64,000 nt of DNA from Actinomycetes bacterium (GTDB lineage Bacteria; Actinomycetota; Acidimicrobiia; Acidimicrobiales; Microtrichaceae): the NCBI GenBank assembly GCA_024222295.1, contig JAAEPF010000017.1, positions 186,001 to 250,000 of the forward strand. The letters are read 5' to 3'. This document shows, one piece after another, positions 52,031 through 59,812 of this stretch. The stretch's first letter is position 1; each line of letters starts with the position of its first letter. Made by a program: the position numbers and the translations under genes. The notes beneath the pieces were generated by a model. It saw nothing but the letters and a program-made list of their open reading frames with translations, did not search any database and was not told where the DNA came from.

Positions 52031-52984
52031 ATGCGGAGGCTTGTGGTTCCCTTGTCGGCGATGGTGCTGCTGGCCGGTGCGTGTGGCACTTCCGGTGATC
52101 CGGAGTCGGATTCGGCCGGTAGCGACGAGCTCGCCGACCCGACCGGGCAACAGGAGGACCAGGTGCTTTCAGAAGGCGACGGGACATACGAGGTGCGTAC
52201 GGTCACATTCACCGACGCCACGCGCGACACCCGTGACGAGCCGGGGCGTGACCTCACCACCGACATCTACGTTCCCGGCGGCGATGGCCCGTTCCCGCTC
52301 ATCGTGCATGCCCATGGGCTGGCGGGCAGCTCGGCCAAGTTCAGCGACCTGCTCGGAAAATGGGCCGGGGCGGGCTACGTGGTGGTAGCCCCCAACTTCC
52401 CGCTCACCAACGACGGGGTGCCCGAAGACGAGCGTGACCTCGGCGACTACCGAAACCAGCCGGGCGATCTGCGCCATGTGCTGGACGAGGTCCTGGAGAT
52501 GAACTCGCCTGGTGGTGAGCTCGAGGGACTCGTTTCCGAGGATCACATCGGCATCTCGGGCCTGTCACTTGGCGGCGCGACCACCTACCCGACGTTGTTC
52601 CACTCCTGTTGCGCTGACGAGCGTTACCGCGCGGCGATCCTCATGTCGGCGCTCGAGATGCCTTTCGAGCCCGGTGCGTATGACTACGAGGGCAGCGGCC
52701 CGTTTCCCGTGCTTGCGTTCGCCGGCACCTCGGATGACGCAATCCCATATGACCTGCAGCAGTCGATCATCGCCAAGCTGCCCGGGCCGACCTGGAACGT
52801 CACACTGCACGACGGCGAGCACGCTGCGCCGTTCGAGAACCAGCAGGCCGACCACGACGATCTGGTTGTGGCGAGCACGCTGGCCTTCTGGGCGCACACG
52901 CTTCGCGACTCCGACGAGCATGGCCCACAGATTTTCGAGAGCGCAACGGTGCCCGGCCTGTCAAGCGTCGAACACTCTCCCTAA
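52031..52984 (+). CDS. Alpha/beta hydrolase lipoprotein, dienelactone/polyester hydrolase-like
   Basis: A 317-residue exported protein. ATG 52031 gives RRLVVPLSAMVLLAGAC, a lipoprotein signal with LAGAC (Cys18). HAHGLAGSSAKF is the oxyanion region, GISGLSLGGATTY the nucleophile elbow (Ser), AGTSDDAIPY the acid and LHDGEHAAPF the His. A dienelactone-hydrolase or platelet-activating-factor-type esterase is likely. The gene begins beside the truncated regulator fragment on the opposite strand. Confidence 0.88.
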   Translation: MRRLVVPLSAMVLLAGACGTSGDPESDSAGSDELADPTGQQEDQVLSEGDGTYEVRTVTFTDATRDTRDEPGRDLTTDIYVPGGDGPFPLIVHAHGLAGSSAKFSDLLGKWAGAGYVVVAPNFPLTNDGVPEDERDLGDYRNQPGDLRHVLDEVLEMNSPGGELEGLVSEDHIGISGLSLGGATTYPTLFHSCCADERYRAAILMSALEMPFEPGAYDYEGSGPFPVLAFAGTSDDAIPYDLQQSIIAKLPGPTWNVTLHDGEHAAPFENQQADHDDLVVASTLAFWAHTLRDSDEHGPQIFESATVPGLSSVEHSP

Positions 52985-53127
52985 CCCACGAGGCCACAGC
53001 GCCCTACGCGCCCCGAATCGCTGCTCGACGGTGCACCCGCGTCGTTCGATCGGGTCATCAACTCCAACGGTCCTGCGGCTGCGAAGGGCTGAGTGGCGCG
53101 GCGGCCCGCACCGGTGGTGCCGTCGAG

Positions 53128-53571
53128 TCAGGTGGTCTTCGTGCAGGTGTCGGCCGGGAGGTCGTTGAGCAGGCTCGCCACGTCTGCCGCGTGGTCGGGT
53201 CGGCCACGGCTCTCGAGGATCGAGTGCGCCTCGCGCAGGTTTTCGCGCAGACGGAACGTGAGGTAGTCGACGTACTCCTCGCTGGCCGAGTGCTCGAGCA
53301 CGTCACGCAACGCCGCTGCGTCGGCAGCCAGGGCTGCGAGAGCATCGGCCGCCTCGCGCAGGGCGATTCGGTCCTCCATGCGGGTCTGCCGGGTCGAGCG
53401 GATCAGGTCGGTGTTGAGCTCCTGCATCAACGCCGCGTGGCGCCGCGCACCGGCAGCGCGCCGCTTGTGCTTGGCGACCTTCTTGCGGGTGGCGCGTTCC
53501 TCCCGACGCGCAACCATTGCGTCGTTCTGGGCTTCGATAGCCCGTAGTTTCCACTCGCGCTTTGCTGCCAT
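53128..53571 (-). CDS. Coiled-coil, highly charged protein of unknown function
   Basis: A 147-residue, helical, cytoplasmic protein. Residues 1-50 are a run of basic residues (ERATRKKVAKHKRRAAGARR), followed by long Ala/Leu-rich helical stretches, probably a coiled coil, and a short C-terminal tail. The charge pattern suggests nucleic-acid or self-association. No known domain. It is flanked by convergent and same-strand genes with no operon link. Confidence 0.7.
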   Translation of the reverse strand: MAAKREWKLRAIEAQNDAMVARREERATRKKVAKHKRRAAGARRHAALMQELNTDLIRSTRQTRMEDRIALREAADALAALAADAAALRDVLEHSASEEYVDYLTFRLRENLREAHSILESRGRPDHAADVASLLNDLPADTCTKTT

Positions 53572-53697
53572 CTCTCCCCCTCGCCTTGGTGCAATGACCG
53601 GTCTTGCATCCGGGCGGCCAGCCCGAAGGGTTACATCTCCGTTACTAGCACGGCGACACAGGCTGATGGTGGCAGCGAGACAACGACGCGGCTCGCC

Positions 53698-54195
53698 TCA
53701 CCAGCCAGTCGTGCCGGGCCCGCCCTTGAACGGGCCTGCGACCCTCGAGGTGACCCAGCCTCCGTAGAAGCTGCCCTGCACCGCGGAGACGAGTTCGCCG
53801 TCGACCCGGCACTCCTGCACAAGTTGTGGGTAGAAGGTGATGTGGTCCCTTATCGCAGCGAACCGAGAAGTCGGCGCCCGGTAGGCCCATGCGGCCGCGG
53901 GCACTGTGACGCCATCGAAGCTCACATCGAAGTAGGTCGCCTCGCCCTTCCACTCACACCAGGTCTTGCGCGGTGACTCCACCAGCAGCGTGAGGTCGAC
54001 TTCGTCGGGTGGTAGGTAGTAGTTCGGAGGGTGGCTCGTCTCGAGCACTCGCAAGGCGCTGCGGGTGTCCGCGAGCATCGCACCTCGATGGCAGACCACC
54101 ACGTGTTCGCTGGTCGGCTCGACACGCGGGGGTCTCGGATAGTCCCACACGGACTCCTGGTCGGCATCGGGCAATGTCCTCGGGAATTGGTCCAC
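53698..54195 (-). CDS. DUF427 domain protein
   Basis: A 165-residue protein. GTG 54195, two bases after the SDR stop, is the economical start; an ATG further upstream inside the SDR gene is also open. The DUF427 features are ESVWDYPRPPRVEPTSEHVVV, then LETSHPPNYYLPPDEVDLTLL and WCEWKGEATYFDV, a beta-barrel-like fold of unknown function. It is the last gene of a tightly overlapping minus-strand operon. Members often sit near redox genes. Confidence 0.85.
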   Translation of the reverse strand: MDQFPRTLPDADQESVWDYPRPPRVEPTSEHVVVCHRGAMLADTRSALRVLETSHPPNYYLPPDEVDLTLLVESPRKTWCEWKGEATYFDVSFDGVTVPAAAWAYRAPTSRFAAIRDHITFYPQLVQECRVDGELVSAVQGSFYGGWVTSRVAGPFKGGPGTTGW

Positions 54196-54196
54196 G

Positions 54197-54916
54197 TCAG
54201 GCAACCTCGGCGTTTGCGTCGGGGTGCCGTGCGGCTTCGAACGCGCTGCTCTGGAGGTCACGCTCATCTCCGGCGATGGCGTCGCAGATGACCGTCGCAA
54301 CGGTCGCCGGTTCCAGTCCCTCTCCAAGTCGTGGTGCGGTGCCTTCGATAGCACGTTCCACAAGGCCGGTCTCCGAGTGGGGTGGACGGGCGTCAATGAC
54401 CCTCACGCCGAGTCGCCGGGCCTCGCGGCCAAACGCCTCGTCGAAGGAGGCAAGGGCCGACTTGGACGCTCCATAGGCTGACATACCGGCAACATTGCGT
54501 TCGGCGATCGCACCGCTGATGTTCACAATCACTCCGCCACGGGGCAGTTCCGGGAGAGCTTCACGCGACAGGATCATGGGCAGAATTGTGTTGGTCAGGA
54601 ACAACTCCTCGATCGTGTCGACCGTCATGTCCGTCATCGCACCGAAGGCCACGACGCCAACAGCGTTGACCACCAAGTCGAGTCGTCGGTGGTGTTCGAC
54701 GGCTCTGCGTACCGCAAGTTGGCAGTTCGTCGGGTCGCGGAGGTCCAGGGCCAAGCGCTGCCCGCCGACGGGTAGCGCTGCCAGTCTGTCCTGCGAACGG
54801 GATACGAGAGTCAGGTCGGCGCCACGATTGTGTAGCTCGGTGGCCAGGGCACGACCCAGACCACCAGTCGCGCCAGCCACCAGGGCCGACTTCCCAGCGA
54901 ACTGGTACCGCATCAC
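54197..54916 (-). CDS. Short-chain dehydrogenase/reductase
   Basis: A 239-residue classical SDR. The cofactor motif ALVAGATGGLGRALATELHNRG is the TGxxxGxG form, with NAV at LVVNAVGVV. The catalytic Ser-Tyr-Lys is visible in NISGAIAERNVAGMSAYGASKSALA, with Tyr-x-x-x-Lys. The product of this reaction is unknown. It overlaps the following small membrane-protein gene by 4 bases on each side of the run, indicating one transcript. Confidence 0.92.
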   Translation of the reverse strand: MMRYQFAGKSALVAGATGGLGRALATELHNRGADLTLVSRSQDRLAALPVGGQRLALDLRDPTNCQLAVRRAVEHHRRLDLVVNAVGVVAFGAMTDMTVDTIEELFLTNTILPMILSREALPELPRGGVIVNISGAIAERNVAGMSAYGASKSALASFDEAFGREARRLGVRVIDARPPHSETGLVERAIEGTAPRLGEGLEPATVATVICDAIAGDERDLQSSAFEAARHPDANAEVA

Positions 54917-55119
54917 TCGGGGGAGGGGCTGTTGGCCGAATCCACATGATCGGCGCGGGGACGTCCGATTCCAGCTTTCTCAAACCCGGGCTTCTGTCGG
55001 TAGCTGTCGTTCTGCTCGTAGAACCGGCGGGTGAGCGTGACGCTGGCGCTCATCACCGCGCCGAACACCGTCATTGCGAACACGCAGGTCCCGACGATGA
55101 AGATGACGAGGCTGCTCAT
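54913..55119 (-). CDS. Small membrane protein
   Basis: A 68-residue protein with one long hydrophobic helix near the start (SSLVIFIVGTCVFAMTVFGAVM), followed by RRFYEQNDSYRQKPGFEKAG, a soluble tail. ATG 55119 overlaps the stop of the upstream small membrane protein, and the stop overlaps the SDR start. The 4-base overlaps and composition support a real gene despite its size. Function unknown; perhaps a membrane anchor for the SDR. Confidence 0.7.
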   Translation of the reverse strand: MSSLVIFIVGTCVFAMTVFGAVMSASVTLTRRFYEQNDSYRQKPGFEKAGIGRPRADHVDSANSPSPE

Positions 55120-55355
55120 GGCTGCCTCCCTGCAACTGCGGCGCCCGCTTCGGCCGGCTCGACCGGGGGAGCCTCGGCGACCGGGGAGAGTAGGAGGGTT
55201 CCGAGCGAGTGGATCGAGGGCACCCAGAGGCCGACGAAGATCCCTGCGGTGGTGTTGTCCGCCACGAAAAACAGGAAGACCGAGAAGAGGAACGATGCGA
55301 ATCCGGCGGCCAGGAAAGGCAATTTCAGCCGGAGGGGTAGCGGGATCTTCTGCAC
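55116..55355 (-). CDS. Small two-helix membrane protein
   Basis: A 79-residue protein with two hydrophobic segments: LPFLAAGFASFLFSVFLFFV and AGIFVGLWVPSIHSLGTLLL, then a Pro/Ala/Glu-rich tail. It is the first gene of the overlapping minus-strand run ending in DUF427. No family recognised. Composition and the ATGA overlap with the next gene support expression. Confidence 0.7.
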   Translation of the reverse strand: MQKIPLPLRLKLPFLAAGFASFLFSVFLFFVADNTTAGIFVGLWVPSIHSLGTLLLSPVAEAPPVEPAEAGAAVAGRQP

Positions 55356-55440
55356 TCTGGATCCTTTCGTAGGTGACCGGAGCTGGGTTGCTGCGGTTCA
55401 ACTTTCCTTTCTCATGGTTCGCCGGCAATGCCGCCGCCGG

Positions 55441-56739
55441 ATGCAGCGCTTGTCCCCCTACTCTTCGCACGTGCAGAAGGAGACCGTGGATGCAGTAGTG
55501 GTGGGCGCCGGGCTTGCCGGGCTGAGCGCTGCGGCCGAACTCCGCTGCAGGGGACTGTCGGTTGCAGTGCTGGAGGCCTCCGACGGGGTGGGCGGCCGGG
55601 TACGAACCGACATCGTCGGCAACTGCCGCGTCGATCGGGGCTTCCAGGTGATCCTGACCGGCTATCCGGAACTCGAACGTCGGCTGGACGTGGACGCGCT
55701 GGAACTCCGGCGGTTCGAGCCGGGTGCCCTCGTGCGGATCGGTTCGAGGTTCCACAACCTCGGCGACCCGCTGCGGCGCCCGGCCACCCTGCCGTCGACG
55801 CTGGGCGCACCCGTCGGATCGATCGGCGACAAGGTTCGCCTGCTGTTGCTGCGGCGGTCGCTCGTGAACCGGAGCGTGCCGTCCTTGCTGACGGCGACCG
55901 ACGGATCAACGGAGGCGTGGTTGCGGGCCTACGGATTCTCCGAGTCGATGATCGACAGGTTCTTCCGGCCGCTGGCCGGCGGCATCCTGCTGGACCCGGA
56001 ACTGGCGACGAGCCGTCGGATGTTCGATGCCGTCTTTCGGACGTTGGCGCTCGGCGACGCGGCGGTGCCTTCAGTGGGCATGGGGGCGATCCCCGAGCAA
56101 CTTGCCTCCGGGCTCGGGCGCGACGCCATCCGGTTGGGCGCAGAGGTCACTTCGGTGCGCCCTGGTTCGGTCACCCTTGCCGATGGTGCTGAGCAGCGGG
56201 CCCGGGCGATCATTGTCGCCACCGAGGGCCCAGCTGCGTCACGGCTGCTTGGACTGCCGGCGCAGAGGGGCAAGCCGGCCAGCTGTGTGTGGTTCAAGGC
56301 GCCCGATCCGCCCACTGCAAGCCGCTCGATCATCCTGGATGGCAACGGGCGGGGCCCGGCGCTCAACGTGGCGGTGATCACCAACGTCGCACCGCACTAC
56401 TCACTCGATGGTTCTGCTGTGGTGGCGGCTGCGTGTCCGGGGATGGCCGATCACGGGCTGGAGGATCCGGTCCGCCGTCAGCTCGAGGGGTGGTGGGGAG
56501 CACAGGTGTCGACCTGGGAGCACCTGCGCACCGACGTGATCGCCTACGGGCAGCCGGATCAGACGCCGCCGTTCGAGCCGAAGAGGAAGGTTGCCCTGGG
56601 CGACGGCTTGTTCGTGTGTGGGGACCACCGCGACACAGCGTCAAGCCAGGGTGCGATGTTCTCCGGTCGACGCTGCGCCGAGGCAGTCCTCGCGAGTCGG
56701 CCTGAGTGGGCGTTGAGGACCCAGCAGCGAGGCACGTAG
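55441..56739 (+). CDS. FAD-dependent oxidoreductase, amine oxidase-like
   Basis: A 432-residue flavoprotein from ATG 55441 (GTG 55471 also possible). DAVVVGAGLAGLSAAAELRCRGLSVAVLEASDGVGGRVRT is the full FAD-binding amine-oxidase/phytoene-desaturase N-terminus. The C-terminal FAD-contact block is LFVCGDHRDTASSQGAMFSGRRCAE. Members include desaturases and amine oxidases; the substrate is unknown. It is divergent from the small-membrane-protein/SDR operon and is followed 10 bases later by a SRPBCC gene. Confidence 0.88.
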   Translation: MQRLSPYSSHVQKETVDAVVVGAGLAGLSAAAELRCRGLSVAVLEASDGVGGRVRTDIVGNCRVDRGFQVILTGYPELERRLDVDALELRRFEPGALVRIGSRFHNLGDPLRRPATLPSTLGAPVGSIGDKVRLLLLRRSLVNRSVPSLLTATDGSTEAWLRAYGFSESMIDRFFRPLAGGILLDPELATSRRMFDAVFRTLALGDAAVPSVGMGAIPEQLASGLGRDAIRLGAEVTSVRPGSVTLADGAEQRARAIIVATEGPAASRLLGLPAQRGKPASCVWFKAPDPPTASRSIILDGNGRGPALNVAVITNVAPHYSLDGSAVVAAACPGMADHGLEDPVRRQLEGWWGAQVSTWEHLRTDVIAYGQPDQTPPFEPKRKVALGDGLFVCGDHRDTASSQGAMFSGRRCAEAVLASRPEWALRTQQRGT

Positions 56740-56749
56740 GGTTCTCGCG

Positions 56750-57208
56750 ATGAACGGATCCGTGACCGAGCACATCGAGGCAACGCCAGACGCCGTGTGG
56801 GCCCTGGTCTCTGACATCACGCGCACCGGCGAGTTCAGCCCGGAGACGTTCGAGGCCGAGTGGCTGGGTGGTGCCACCGAGCCGGACGTGGGAGTGAAGT
56901 TCCGGGGCCACGTACTGCGCAATGGGCGCCCTCCGGCCTACTGGACCGTCTGCCGGATCACGAGCTGCGAGCCAGGTCGGGTGTTCGCGTTCGACGTCCT
57001 GGGCCCGGGTGACCGTGTGATGAACAGCTGGCGCTACGAGCTCGAGCCATCAGGCTCGGGCACCGACGTCACCGAGTCGTTCAGGCTTCCCGCCAACCTG
57101 CCCACCAAGGCCTATTGGGCGCTCTTCGGGAGGGCCCGCGGCAAGACCAACGAGCGAGGAATGCGCGAGACCCTCGGACGCATCCGAGCCGTGGCCGAGA
57201 GTCCCTGA
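56750..57208 (+). CDS. SRPBCC (START/Bet v1-fold) protein
   Basis: A 152-residue polyketide-cyclase-like protein. TEHIEATPDAVWALVSDITRTGEFSPET is the conserved SRPBCC N-terminal helix-loop with Trp/Asp, and MNSWRYELEPSGSGTDVTESFR is the central sheet. These hold hydrophobic ligands in an open cavity. It lies in a run with the upstream FAD oxidoreductase, 10 bases away, and probably shares its pathway. Confidence 0.85.
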   Translation: MNGSVTEHIEATPDAVWALVSDITRTGEFSPETFEAEWLGGATEPDVGVKFRGHVLRNGRPPAYWTVCRITSCEPGRVFAFDVLGPGDRVMNSWRYELEPSGSGTDVTESFRLPANLPTKAYWALFGRARGKTNERGMRETLGRIRAVAESP

Positions 57209-57220
57209 GGGATCGACCAA

Positions 57221-57616
57221 TCAGTCCCCGGCGAGAATGCCGGGGTCGGGCGGCACGTCGACCGCGTATTGCCGTAGGACCTCCAGCGGCACGATGTCGA
57301 TGGCCCGTTCGTTGGTGGCCGCTAGCACGACAGCACACGCCGCGCCGTCCTGGTGGGCCTGCAGCCAGTTGCGTGCCGTGATGCACCAGCGGTCCCCGGG
57401 GTTCAGACCCGGAAATCCGTAGTCGGGGTTGGCGGTGACCAGGTCGTTGCCGATCGAGCGCTGATGCTCCAAGAACTCCGCGCTGACCACACCACAGATC
57501 GTGTGGTAGCCAACGTTCTGCTCTGACCAGTTGCAGCACCCGTCGCGGAAGAAGCCCGTCATCGGGTCAGCGCTGCACTCCTCCAGCTCTCCTCCGAGCA
57601 CGTTTCGCTGGGCCAT
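57221..57616 (-). CDS. DUF2237 family protein
   Basis: A 131-residue protein. ATG 57616 (MAQRNVLGGELEEC) starts the DUF2237 pattern: NVLGGELEECSADPMTGFFRDG, then HTICGVVSAEFLEHQRSIGNDL and PGLNPGDRWCITARNWLQAH, with conserved Cys. The structure is small and mostly strand; the function is unknown. It is convergent with the SRPBCC gene, with the stop 12 bases away. Confidence 0.92.
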   Translation of the reverse strand: MAQRNVLGGELEECSADPMTGFFRDGCCNWSEQNVGYHTICGVVSAEFLEHQRSIGNDLVTANPDYGFPGLNPGDRWCITARNWLQAHQDGAACAVVLAATNERAIDIVPLEVLRQYAVDVPPDPGILAGD

Positions 57617-57659
57617 CCGCGCAGTCTTCCACGGCCGCACATGCGGGCGACGGCGGCTC

Positions 57660-58859
57660 TCAGCCCAGCACGCCCTCGAGCCAGTCGAACACCCGCTCGT
57701 CGCGCAGTGACTGTGCTGCGACCTCGCAGTGCCAGCTCGCTCCCTCGTCGCTGGTGAATCGCACCAGTTCGGCGTCGCAGGTGAGCTTGTCGTGCAGCTC
57801 GAGCGACTGACCGGGCCAGAACTGCTCGCCGTCGGGATCCGTCACGAGCGTCGGGCACCTGATGGCGGCGATCGTGTCGTCGTCAAGGCTCATCGCTCGC
57901 GCCGCCGTGTAGGCGTCGAAGTAGGAATCAGTGCCGTAGGGGGCCATGCGCCACAACAGCTCCCCCTTCGCGGCCCGATCGTCATCCAGGCCGACGTCCA
58001 TGAAGGAGTCGAAGGACTCCTTGTCGCCCGAATCCAGCAACTCGACCATCGAATCGGGCAGGTGGGCTTCCCACGAGGCCGCGACGCGCACGACGCCGGG
58101 ATCGGCGACGAGGGCTGCGAGCCGGTGCTCGAAAGCGGCGGCTCTTGGAGCCCAGTAGCCGGCCTGGCTGACGCCGTGCAGGGCGATCCTTGTGTCATCT
58201 ACGTCGTCGCGGGCAACGAGGAAGTCCACGACAGGGGTGATCACCGCCTCCCAGTCATGACGGAACGGGATCCCGTCGCGATGCAGGGCGGCACCCTGGC
58301 CAGGTCCGTCGAAGGTGATGGCCCGCCATCCGCGCTCCACCGCTGCGGCGCCCCCCTGGGTCCACATGGCGTTGACCGGTCCGTCGCTGCCGTTGTTGAG
58401 GATGACGGTCGGGCGCTGCTGGCTGTCGGCGTCGGCGGGGTGGAACAGGTAGCCGTCGAGCGCGTCATCCTCGTAGGGGATCCGCACCCGCTCGACGGGA
58501 GTTGACCCGGTGCCCACCGCTCGATCCCACAGGGCACGACTGCGTTCCCACAGCGCACTGAATCGGTCCGGGTCGGTGGTGCCCGGAGCCATCGAGGACG
58601 CAATGTCGAAGTAGAGCGATGCCCGCACCGCAGCGGTGTGCGCACTGACGGCGTGGCCGGCCGAAGCGCTGGAGTCGGCGGCTGATTCGAGCCTTTCGGC
58701 GCATGCCGTCCACTGGGTGACCCACGCCTCGCGGTCACCTTCTGGAATGCGCTCGACCGTGCTCAGCACCTCGCCCACGTCGGCGAGGCCCCGGTAGGCG
58801 GAGCCGAGCGCTGACAGGACTGCGAACTGGAACCCATCGTCGTCGAAGAACTTTTGCAT
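57660..58859 (-). CDS. Alpha/beta hydrolase (dipeptidyl-peptidase or pseudooxynicotine-hydrolase type)
   Basis: A 399-residue protein. An N-terminal helical cap of about 130 residues (AAVRASLYFDIASSM) precedes the hydrolase core, as in FrsA/2,6-dihydropseudooxynicotine hydrolases. The core contains DGPGQGAALHRDG (oxyanion region), GVSQAGYWAPRAA with the nucleophile Ser, TDPDGEQFWPGQS for the acid, and TSDEGASWHCEVA for the His. It acts on a C-C or ester bond of an unknown substrate. Its neighbour downstream on the same strand is the SRPBCC/DUF2237 region; the selenomethyltransferase lies just upstream. Confidence 0.85.
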   Translation of the reverse strand: MQKFFDDDGFQFAVLSALGSAYRGLADVGEVLSTVERIPEGDREAWVTQWTACAERLESAADSSASAGHAVSAHTAAVRASLYFDIASSMAPGTTDPDRFSALWERSRALWDRAVGTGSTPVERVRIPYEDDALDGYLFHPADADSQQRPTVILNNGSDGPVNAMWTQGGAAAVERGWRAITFDGPGQGAALHRDGIPFRHDWEAVITPVVDFLVARDDVDDTRIALHGVSQAGYWAPRAAAFEHRLAALVADPGVVRVAASWEAHLPDSMVELLDSGDKESFDSFMDVGLDDDRAAKGELLWRMAPYGTDSYFDAYTAARAMSLDDDTIAAIRCPTLVTDPDGEQFWPGQSLELHDKLTCDAELVRFTSDEGASWHCEVAAQSLRDERVFDWLEGVLG

Positions 58860-58898
58860 TCGACCAGTATCGGGGCGGATGGCGCAGTCGCGTCGCGG

Positions 58899-59711
58899 TC
58901 AGGGCTTGCGCACGAGGAATGGGAAGCCGAAGACCTCGAACTTGCGTGCGTTGCCCTCGCCCCCGGAGTCAGCGAATGTGTCGACCGCGTCTCCAACCCT
59001 GAAGTCAACGAAGCCGATTTCCTCCAGGAGCTTCTGCCACCCGACACGGGGCAGCCCTCCGGCTATTCAAGCGGTCCAGAGGTCGATGTCGCGCACCGCC
59101 TCTTCGGGAATGGTCTGGCCGTTGGCGATGTCGGCGAACTGGTACACGCATCCGGGTCGCAACACCCGCCAGATCTCTGTGAACCCGGCCTTCTTGTCGG
59201 CCACCAGGTTGAGGACGCCGTTGGAGATCACCACGTCGGCCCAGCCGTCGTCGACGGGCAGATCCTCCACCAGTCCCTCGCGGAACCGGACGCTGTCGAG
59301 ACCCATCGAATCGGCCACGCGGCCCGCCCGCCCGACCATCTCGGGGGTCATGTCGACACCCACGACCTCACCGGACTCGCCGACAGCCCGTGTGGCGAGG
59401 AAGCTGTCGAATCCGGCGCCGCAACCCGCGTCGAGCACCTTCTCACCCGGTTGCAGCTCACGGAGCGCGAATGGGTTGGCGACACCGGCGAACGACTCGA
59501 CCGCAGCGTCGGGAAGGGCATTCACCGCGTCCCTGTCGTACCCACACCGGGCGGCAAGATCGCGACCGGTGTGGAAATGGAACTGGTGATCGGGGTGCTC
59601 GGCCACCTCGGCGTACTTGTCGCGCACCTTGGCCCGCAGCGTGTCGGGGTCGACGGTCACCTCGTCGGGGTCTGCGGTCACATCGAAGTCGGGAACATCT
59701 GACTCGCTCAT
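58899..59711 (-). CDS. ArsM-like SAM methyltransferase, selenoprotein (TGA at 59067-59069 read as Sec)
   Basis: Read through the in-frame TGA this is a 270-residue class I methyltransferase; a conventional call stops it at residue 214. Motif I is VLDAGCGAGFDSFLATRAVG, then VVGVDMTPEMVGRAGRVADS, VISNGVLNLVADKKAGFTEI and LRPGCVYQFADI, the exact block order of arsenite methyltransferase-like enzymes. ArsM proteins next have a short block with a catalytic Cys followed by (I/L)(A/G)G; here it reads DIDLWTAUIAGGLPRVGW, with Sec215 in place of that Cys. Translation then continues to a family-typical C-terminus (LLEEIGFVDFRVGD, ending FGFPFLVRKP) and TGA at 58899. A SECIS-like hairpin follows the TGA. 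Sec machinery lies about 1.5 kb away. Substrate not proven; Sec would raise reactivity with arsenic, selenium or thiols. Confidence 0.88.
59034..59054 (-). promoter_or_regulatory. SECIS-like hairpin of the ArsM-like selenoprotein
   Basis: Beginning 12 bases after the Sec TGA, the minus strand forms CTGCC, CC, loop GTGTCG, GG, a bulged T, GGCAG: a 5-bp and a 2-bp helix separated by one bulged U, with a GU-bearing apical loop, the layout of bacterial SECIS elements such as fdhF. GGAG/CTCC can extend the base of the stem. It lies inside the coding region, as bacterial SECIS do. Confidence 0.7.
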
Positions 59712-59812
59712 GGCGCCTCATCGCTCGGCTGTAGCGAGTCTCGCGCCGATTCCGGGCGCCCACAACGGATACTGTGTCTAGCCATGAACGGGTCTGTCCG
59801 CGGGGGCGCGCG

